From: Alphaproteobacteria bacterium
Lineage (GTDB): Bacteria; Pseudomonadota; Alphaproteobacteria; CACIAM-22H2
DNA: 11,177 bases
Direction: 5' to 3'
NCBI GenBank assembly: GCA_016869415.1
Contig: VGEI01000087.1
Location: forward strand, 1 to 11,177
The position numbers and the translations under genes are program-made. Shown in pieces: positions 7,431 to 11,177 of the stretch (the stretch's first letter is position 1; each line of letters starts with the position of its first letter). Below the pieces are notes generated by a model. The model worked only from the letters and a program-made list of their open reading frames with translations, was not told where the DNA came from and searched no databases.

Positions 7431-7471
7431 CTAGCGGCCCTTCCGCGCAACAAACACAACGCTTGCGGTAG

Positions 7472-7477
7472 TATAAT
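7472..7477 (+). promoter_or_regulatory. Perfect TATAAT in the cyclase/nfu divergent gap
   Basis: A consensus -10 hexamer sits in a short AT-rich patch (about 7466-7500) of an otherwise GC-rich window. No good -35 box lies 16-18 bases upstream on the plus strand. The same patch read on the minus strand gives TATACT (bases 7475-7470), so it could serve either nfu or the cyclase gene. Some promoter activity in the 137-base gap is likely, but its direction is not settled. Confidence 0.3.
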
Positions 7478-7567
7478 AGTTAATCGGAGCGAATTAGGTT
7501 GACCGGAAACGGGTCTATCCCCATTTAGCGTGCACCGATTCGATTGGAAGTGACAGCGGAGAGCAGC

Positions 7568-8116
7568 ATGTTCATTCAAACCGAACAGACGCCCAACCCC
7601 GCCACCCTGAAATTTCTTCCGGGCCGTGACGTGATGACATCGGGCACGGCGGATTTCCCGAACGCCGAAGCGGCGCAGCGCTCGCCGTTGGCCGAGCGTC
7701 TGTTCGGCATCGATGGCGTTGCCGGTGTTTTCTTCGGCAGCGATTTCATCACCGTCACCAAGACAGCCGACAAGGACTGGCATCTGATGAAGCCGGCCAT
7801 TCTTGGCGCCGTCATGGAGCATTTCACCGCCGGCAAGCCGATCCTCGCCGAGAATGCGGCCAGTGCCGGTGCCGCTGAAGGCGAGGACTCGGATGTCGTC
7901 ATGCAGATCAAAGAGCTGATCGATACACGCGTCCGCCCGGCCGTGGCCCAGGACGGCGGCGATATCGTCTTCGACAGCTTCAGCGAGGGCGTCGTCTATC
8001 TGCACATGCAGGGCTCGTGCTCGGGTTGTCCGAGCTCGACGGCCACGCTGAAATCCGGGATCGAGAACATGCTCAAGCACTACATCCCGGAAGTGCAAGA
8101 GGTTCGCGCGGTCTAG
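7568..8116 (+). CDS. NifU family Fe-S cluster carrier (Nfu1-type)
   Basis: Cytoplasmic iron-sulfur scaffold or carrier protein of 182 residues that receives Fe-S clusters and passes them to client enzymes. The N-terminal Nfu domain starts with FIQTEQTPNPATLKFLPG (2-19) and runs to about residue 90. An acidic, alanine-rich linker (about 95-110) leads to the NifU C-terminal domain, with RPAVAQDGGDI (123-133) and the cluster-binding C151-S-G-C154 in GSCSGCPSS. This two-domain layout matches mitochondrial Nfu1 and alphaproteobacterial homologues. I chose ATG at 7568 because it gives the canonical N-terminus and has GGAG seven bases upstream; an in-frame TTG at 7544 would add eight residues unlike the family. 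The glucosaminidase gene follows after 24 bases. Confidence 0.95.
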   Translation: MFIQTEQTPNPATLKFLPGRDVMTSGTADFPNAEAAQRSPLAERLFGIDGVAGVFFGSDFITVTKTADKDWHLMKPAILGAVMEHFTAGKPILAENAASAGAAEGEDSDVVMQIKELIDTRVRPAVAQDGGDIVFDSFSEGVVYLHMQGSCSGCPSSTATLKSGIENMLKHYIPEVQEVRAV

Positions 8117-8140
8117 CGCCGCCGTCCTAGTCTTTCCCTG

Positions 8141-9085
8141 ATGCTGCGATCAGCGATGCAGAAGTCGCGCGTGCTGTTGGCGCGCGTGGCGGCCGGTTTC
8201 GCCCTGGTTATGGTGCTGCTCGGTGTCTTGGTGATCGGACGCTCCGGTCTGTTCGCCGCCGATCCCGCCAGCACACTGGCGCGGCGCGAGGCCCTGCTGC
8301 CGGCACTGATTGCCGTGCCGACACCGGCACCGCCGCTTCCGGACCTGGGTGCGGAGGCCCTCTACGGCGAGCTGGCCTCACGGGGCTATACGTTGGAGGG
8401 CGTGCGCGCTGCCGAGGTCGACGTGCCGCGCCTCTACGCGGCCCGTCTGCCGGCTGACCTGCCGAACCTCGACTCCATCGATGTGCGCAAGCAGGTCTTC
8501 GTCAAGCTGCTTCTGCCACTGGTCCTCGCCGAGAACGAGCGCATTCTGGCCGACCGGGAGCGCCTGCTGCGCCTGCGTGACGAGGTGTATGCCGGCGGCA
8601 GCCTGGACCCCGTTGACGCGGTTTGGCTGGGGACCATCGCCGAGCGATATGGCGTGAAGCCGCGTTTCCCGGATGTCTTGCCCGAGCTGGCGCGTCGCGT
8701 CGACGCCGTTCCTCCGTCGCTTGCCATCGGCCAGGCGGCGCTCGAGACGGGCTGGGGAACCAGCGCCGTGGCGCAGCGCGGCCACGCCATGTTCGGCCAG
8801 ATGATCGCCATCAGCGACGGCGATCGCACGATGGTGCGCCGCTTCGGACAGCTCGCCCATGCGGTCGAGGCTTACGCGCTGAACCTGAACACCCATAAGG
8901 CCTATGGCCGCTTCCGCGCCAAACGCGCCGACCAGCGCGCCAAGAGCCAGGCACCCGACGGTTACGAGCTGGCCCTGACCCTGGCAAATTATTCGGAACG
9001 CAAGACGGACTATGTCCGCGACGTACGCGGCATCATCCGCGCCAACCGACTGCGCCCCCTCGATTCCGCGCGGCTCGGCGGCTGA
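8141..9085 (+). CDS. Bax-like glucosaminidase-domain protein, membrane-anchored
   Basis: Protein of 314 residues with an N-terminal membrane anchor (about 12-33, VLLARVAAGFALVMVLLGVL) and the body in the periplasm. The C-terminal half is a glucosaminidase domain (GH73/Bax-like) expected to cut beta-1,4-linked N-acetylglucosamine in peptidoglycan. The motif PPSLAIGQAALETGWGTS (191-208) supplies the likely catalytic E202; AMFGQ, the AHAVEAYALNLNTHKAY segment (239-255) and YSERKTDYVRDVRGIIRAN (284-302) are as in E. coli Bax. Residues 110-150 are helical and charged, also as in Bax. No clear ribosome site precedes ATG at 8141, and ATG at 8156 is an alternative start. It lies 24 bases after nfu, probably co-transcribed with it. 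Its stop directly abuts the stop of the opposing dipeptidase gene. Confidence 0.9.
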   Translation: MLRSAMQKSRVLLARVAAGFALVMVLLGVLVIGRSGLFAADPASTLARREALLPALIAVPTPAPPLPDLGAEALYGELASRGYTLEGVRAAEVDVPRLYAARLPADLPNLDSIDVRKQVFVKLLLPLVLAENERILADRERLLRLRDEVYAGGSLDPVDAVWLGTIAERYGVKPRFPDVLPELARRVDAVPPSLAIGQAALETGWGTSAVAQRGHAMFGQMIAISDGDRTMVRRFGQLAHAVEAYALNLNTHKAYGRFRAKRADQRAKSQAPDGYELALTLANYSERKTDYVRDVRGIIRANRLRPLDSARLGG

Positions 9086-9637
9086 TCACATCATCCCGCC
9101 TTCGACGGACGAATCGCTGAGCACGGGATAGCGTCGGGCGTCGAAGAGCTGATAGTGCCACCATTCGTTGCGGTAGAAATCCCAGCCGGCTGCCGTCATC
9201 AATCCAAGCAGAAGAAAACGGTTGCGCTGGGCAGCCTCGGAGATGCCCGTCGCCGCGTGATACGACTCTTTTCTGAACGCGTCGAAGGCGGTGCCCATGT
9301 CGAGCTCGGCACCGCCGCTATCGATCAGCGTCAGGTCGACGGCTACTCCACGCGAATGCGGCGACCCCCGTCGCGGATCGGCTAGGAACTCGGGGTTTGG
9401 CGTGTGGTTCCACATCTTCCACTGTGCCTCGGCTGGCCGGAAGGCGTCGAAGATCTTCAGCCGCAGCCCCAGCGGCCGGGCCAGCGCGATGGCGCGCTGC
9501 AGCGCCGCCGCTGCGTCGGCATGGAGGTATGCAGCGGCACGGCGATAGATCGGGGCACCGGTGAAATTGCGCGGCGTTGAATAGGCGATATCGAGCTCGA
9601 CATCGAACTGGGGCCGGGTGATGGCTACCAAGGACAT
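9086..9637 (-). CDS. D-alanyl-D-alanine dipeptidase (VanX/DdpX-type, M15D)
   Basis: Zinc dipeptidase of 183 residues that hydrolyses D-Ala-D-Ala. The zinc site is complete: SPHSRGVAVD gives H94 and D101 (the SxHxxGxAxD motif), and EWWH gives catalytic E158 and zinc ligand H161. R67 in DAFRP matches the conserved transition-state arginine of VanX. With the start at 9637 there is no signal peptide, so it should act in the cytoplasm, most likely in recycling D-Ala-D-Ala. No vanH/vanA-type ligase or two-component system is present, so a vancomycin resistance role is not supported. The start was chosen because GGAGG lies five bases upstream and the family-like sequence begins there; the frame stays open to 9895, but the extra residues do not look like protein. 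The gene is divergent from tsaB and abuts the glucosaminidase gene tail to tail. Confidence 0.92.
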   Translation of the reverse strand: MSLVAITRPQFDVELDIAYSTPRNFTGAPIYRRAAAYLHADAAAALQRAIALARPLGLRLKIFDAFRPAEAQWKMWNHTPNPEFLADPRRGSPHSRGVAVDLTLIDSGGAELDMGTAFDAFRKESYHAATGISEAAQRNRFLLLGLMTAAGWDFYRNEWWHYQLFDARRYPVLSDSSVEGGMM

Positions 9638-9656
9638 GCAAACCTCCGGTGGCCCT

Positions 9657-9679
9657 TGTAGCATTGGCGATCGGCTACA
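9657..9679. repeat. Small dyad in the dipeptidase/tsaB divergent gap
   Basis: TGTAGC (9657-9662) and GCTACA (9674-9679) form a 6-bp perfect inverted repeat with an 11-base spacer, near the middle of the 54-base gap between two divergent starts. A shared operator is possible. No convincing -35/-10 pair was found for either gene. Confidence 0.25.
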
Positions 9680-9691
9680 CAAGAGTTCGCT

Positions 9692-10384
9692 ATGAGGATC
9701 CTGGCGATCGATTGCGCGACTGCCGCCTGCTCGGTGGCGATCTGGGTCGACGGTGCGGTACACACGGTCGAGCGTCGGGAAATGTCGCACGGCCAGGGCG
9801 AAGCCCTGCTGCCCATGATCGGGCGAGTGCGCACACGGGCCGGGCTGGCGTTCGTGGAACTCGACCGGCTGGCAGTGACGATCGGCCCTGGCCATTTCAC
9901 CGGCCTGCGCTCCGGTCTCGCTGCGGCGCGCGGCCTAGCCTTGGCGACGGGCCTGCCCCTGGTCGGTGTGACGACACTCGACGCCGTGGCCGCCGCCGTA
10001 CCGCCGCCGGAGCGTGAAGGGGCGGTCCTGGCCGTGGCGCTGGATTCGAAACGCGCCGAGGCTTACGTCCAGGCTTTTGCGGCCGATGGGGCGCCTCTGG
10101 CGCCGCCGCTGGCGCGACGGCCGATCGACTATGCCGACGAATTGCGGCAGGCCGTCACGCCGGGATCGCGCTTTGTCGTGGCCGGCGATGCGGCACCCGA
10201 ACTGGTCCGGGTGCTTCAGGAGAACGGCGCGGTGGCAGTCCTGTCGAGTGCCGCGCCTCGGCCAGACGCCGCGGCAGTCGCCGCCCTGGCCGCCGCCGCC
10301 GCCGCTCCTTCGGCGCCGCCCGCGCCGCTCTATGTTCATCCGGTTGAGACCACTTCGCCGCGCCCGCGCGCCGCTCGCGCATGA
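9692..10384 (+). CDS. tsaB: tRNA threonylcarbamoyladenosine biosynthesis protein TsaB
   Basis: Protein of 230 residues in the ASKHA fold family. It is the non-catalytic partner of TsaD, with TsaE, in making the t6A modification at position 37 of ANN-decoding tRNAs in the cytoplasm. The N-terminal MRILAIDCATAACSVAI is typical, as are MSHGQGEALLPMI (31-43) and the signature GPGHFTGLRSG (65-75). The C-terminal quarter is unusually alanine- and proline-rich (AAAVAALAAAAAAPSAPPAP) and ends PRPRAARA, a drift common in high-GC genomes. ATG at 9692 has only a weak ribosome site. The stop overlaps the rimI start as ATGA, implying translational coupling; tsaB-rimI is a widely conserved pair. Confidence 0.95.
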   Translation: MRILAIDCATAACSVAIWVDGAVHTVERREMSHGQGEALLPMIGRVRTRAGLAFVELDRLAVTIGPGHFTGLRSGLAAARGLALATGLPLVGVTTLDAVAAAVPPPEREGAVLAVALDSKRAEAYVQAFAADGAPLAPPLARRPIDYADELRQAVTPGSRFVVAGDAAPELVRVLQENGAVAVLSSAAPRPDAAAVAALAAAAAAPSAPPAPLYVHPVETTSPRPRAARA

Positions 10385-10890
10385 TCCCCGCGATCCGTAT
10401 CGAGCAAGTCGGGCTTGCCCATACCCGCGTCCTGGCGACGCTCCACGCCGCCTGCCTCGACGACCCCTGGTCGGCCGCGGCCATGGCGGACGTCCTGGCC
10501 TCGCCCGGTGCTTTTGCCTGCGTCGCGGTGCCGGTCGATTCTTCTGACGCGGCGCCTGCCGGGTTCGCCCTGGCACGCCTCGCCGCCGACGAAGCGGAAC
10601 TCCTCTCGTTGGGCGTGATCCCCTCCGCTCGGCGGCGCGGCATAGGGCAAGCGTTGTTGGACGACGTCATCCGTAGCGCCAGCCGGCTCAAGGCGCGAGC
10701 GCTCTTCCTTGAGGTTGCCGAGAGCAACGATCCTGCCCGGCTGCTCTACGCCGCCAAGGGATTCAGTGCCGTCGGGCGCCGGCCGGACTACTACCAGCGC
10801 GCCAACACCGTGCCAGTAGCGGCGCTCACCCTTCGTCTCACCTTGAGACAGGTGGGCGTGGATACCGGTCCTGACGACGTTGGTACCTGA
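10381..10890 (+). CDS. rimI: Ribosomal protein bS18 alanine N-acetyltransferase RimI (GNAT family)
   Basis: GNAT acetyltransferase of 169 residues, predicted to acetylate the N-terminal alanine of ribosomal protein bS18 and possibly other proteins. The acetyl-CoA-binding motif RRRGIG (84-89) follows LLSLGVIPSA. The catalytic glutamate and tyrosine of E. coli RimI (E103, Y115) correspond to E111 in LEVAESN and Y123 in LLYAAKGF, with the same 12-residue spacing, and the RRPDYY segment (133-138) is also present. The C-terminal stretch after residue 155 (RQVGVDTGPDDVGT) goes beyond the usual end and looks unstructured. It overlaps tsaB by four bases (ATGA) and depends on that transcript. A 158-base AT-rich gap follows. 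Confidence 0.93.
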   Translation: MIPAIRIEQVGLAHTRVLATLHAACLDDPWSAAAMADVLASPGAFACVAVPVDSSDAAPAGFALARLAADEAELLSLGVIPSARRRGIGQALLDDVIRSASRLKARALFLEVAESNDPARLLYAAKGFSAVGRRPDYYQRANTVPVAALTLRLTLRQVGVDTGPDDVGT

Positions 10891-10945
10891 CAATTGAACT
10901 CAAAAGTTGTTGTAGACTAGATCAAATATTCGCGCTTCATGTCTA

Positions 10946-10973
10946 TTGCAAACTAAACTGAGACTTCTATAGT
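10946..10973 (+). promoter_or_regulatory. Probable promoter of the MucR-family gene
   Basis: TTGCAA (10946-10951, four of six matches to the -35 consensus) is followed after 16 bases by TATAGT (10968-10973, five of six matches to the -10 consensus), within an AT-rich stretch (about 10891-10985) that contrasts with the rest of the window. Transcription would start near 10980, giving a leader of about 70 bases. Confidence 0.45.
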
Positions 10974-10975
10974 CT
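10961..10975. repeat. Inverted repeat AGACT-N5-AGTCT over the -10 box
   Basis: AGACT (10961-10965) and AGTCT (10971-10975) flank TCTAT and cover the proposed -10 box. Another AGACTA lies at 10914-10919 and GTCTA at 10941-10945. A repressor binding here would block the promoter; autorepression is established for MucR/Ros-family regulators, which prefer AT-rich DNA. The link to this dyad is inference. Confidence 0.35.
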
Positions 10976-11048
10976 TCTTTGCGCTACCTTTGGCATACGC
11001 TGCGAAAATGAGGTGGCGGGCCAAGGCGAGGAGAGCGGGCGCGAGAAG

Positions 11049-11177
11049 ATGACCGAAAGCATGAAAAACGAAGATCTGCTGACACTGACCGCGAAGATCG
11101 TCGCTGCGCACGTCTCGAACAATTCGGTGGCCCTGGGTGACTTGGCGGGGCTTATACCAATGCTGGGTGAGTGCGAC
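11049..11177 (+). CDS. MucR/Ros family transcriptional regulator, N-terminal fragment (cut by window end)
   Basis: Only the first 43 codons are in the window. The segment DLLTLTAKIVAAHVSNNSVA (residues 9-28), followed by LGDLAGLIP, is typical of the N-terminal oligomerisation region of MucR/Ros regulators. These proteins bind AT-rich DNA through a C-terminal zinc finger and control exopolysaccharide, cell-cycle or virulence genes; the zinc finger lies beyond the window. ATG at 11049 has GAGAAG directly against it and a better GAGGAG 15 bases away, so the ribosome site is poor; ATG at 11061 is an alternative. A 14-codon frame starting at 11008 ends in TGA overlapping this ATG. Confidence 0.85.
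   Translation, partial: MTESMKNEDLLTLTAKIVAAHVSNNSVALGDLAGLIPMLGECD

Noticed and set aside
7499..7516. TTGACC box and GACC...GGTC partial dyad upstream of nfu
   Set aside because: No acceptable -10 box lies 16-18 bases downstream, and the dyad has only four continuous pairs; no known Fe-S regulator box was recognised.
7544..7567. Upstream TTG start for nfu
   Set aside because: The eight extra residues do not resemble the family, and ATG at 7568 has a well-placed GGAG.
9086..9637. Vancomycin resistance locus
   Set aside because: Only the VanX-type dipeptidase is present, without a D-Ala-D-Lac ligase, dehydrogenase or sensor genes, and the host appears to be Gram-negative.
9638..9895. Extended N-terminus for the D-Ala-D-Ala dipeptidase
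   Set aside because: It would overlap tsaB on the other strand, whereas ATG at 9637 has a perfect GGAGG site and starts the recognisable protein.
10897..10908. AACT-CAAA-AGTT hairpin after rimI as a terminator
   Set aside because: Four weak A/T-rich pairs and no clean T tract; too weak to call.

Overview
This 11.2 kb window is high-GC, densely packed chromosomal DNA. Gene content and protein signatures point to an alphaproteobacterium, probably of the Rhodospirillales type. The evidence is a TIGR02186/Alph_Pro_TM protein next to a TSUP permease, a MucR/Ros-type regulator, a mitochondrial Nfu1-like NifU protein, and the order murJ - trpS - uspA - nfu - tsaB - rimI - mucR. I cannot place the species. 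No tRNA, rRNA, CRISPR array, insertion sequence, integrase or prophage gene was seen.

Layout. Bases 71-368 (minus) hold a decayed gene for a small exported protein. murJ (443-1990, plus) encodes the lipid II flippase. It meets an RraA-like aldolase-family gene (1987-2706, minus) tail to tail with overlapping stop codons. A 96-base divergent gap carries a good sigma70-like promoter for trpS (2803-3801, plus). After a 176-base gap comes a plus-strand run: a TSUP permease (3978-4904), an exported, membrane-anchored Alph_Pro_TM protein (4904-5644, sharing one base with the permease stop), and a UspA-type protein (5657-6136). This run converges with a soluble class III adenylate cyclase (6129-7430, minus). 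A divergent AT-rich gap leads to the Fe-S carrier nfu (7568-8116) and a Bax-like glucosaminidase (8141-9085). The glucosaminidase abuts a VanX-type D-Ala-D-Ala dipeptidase (9086-9637, minus). Divergent from the dipeptidase, tsaB (9692-10384) and rimI (10381-10890) overlap by ATGA. An AT-rich gap with a promoter and an inverted repeat precedes a truncated MucR-family gene (11049 to the window end).

How the genes fit together. Most are housekeeping: cell-wall precursor flipping (murJ), wall remodelling or recycling (glucosaminidase, dipeptidase), translation (trpS, tsaB, rimI), Fe-S delivery (nfu) and signalling (cyclase, UspA, MucR). The plus-strand set looks like a conserved backbone into which accessory genes have been slotted, several on the minus strand. 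All three convergent gene pairs have no intergenic space (overlaps of 4 and 8 bases, and exact abutment). The least understood unit is the TSUP + Alph_Pro_TM + UspA run. I found no clearly new multi-gene defence or mobile system.
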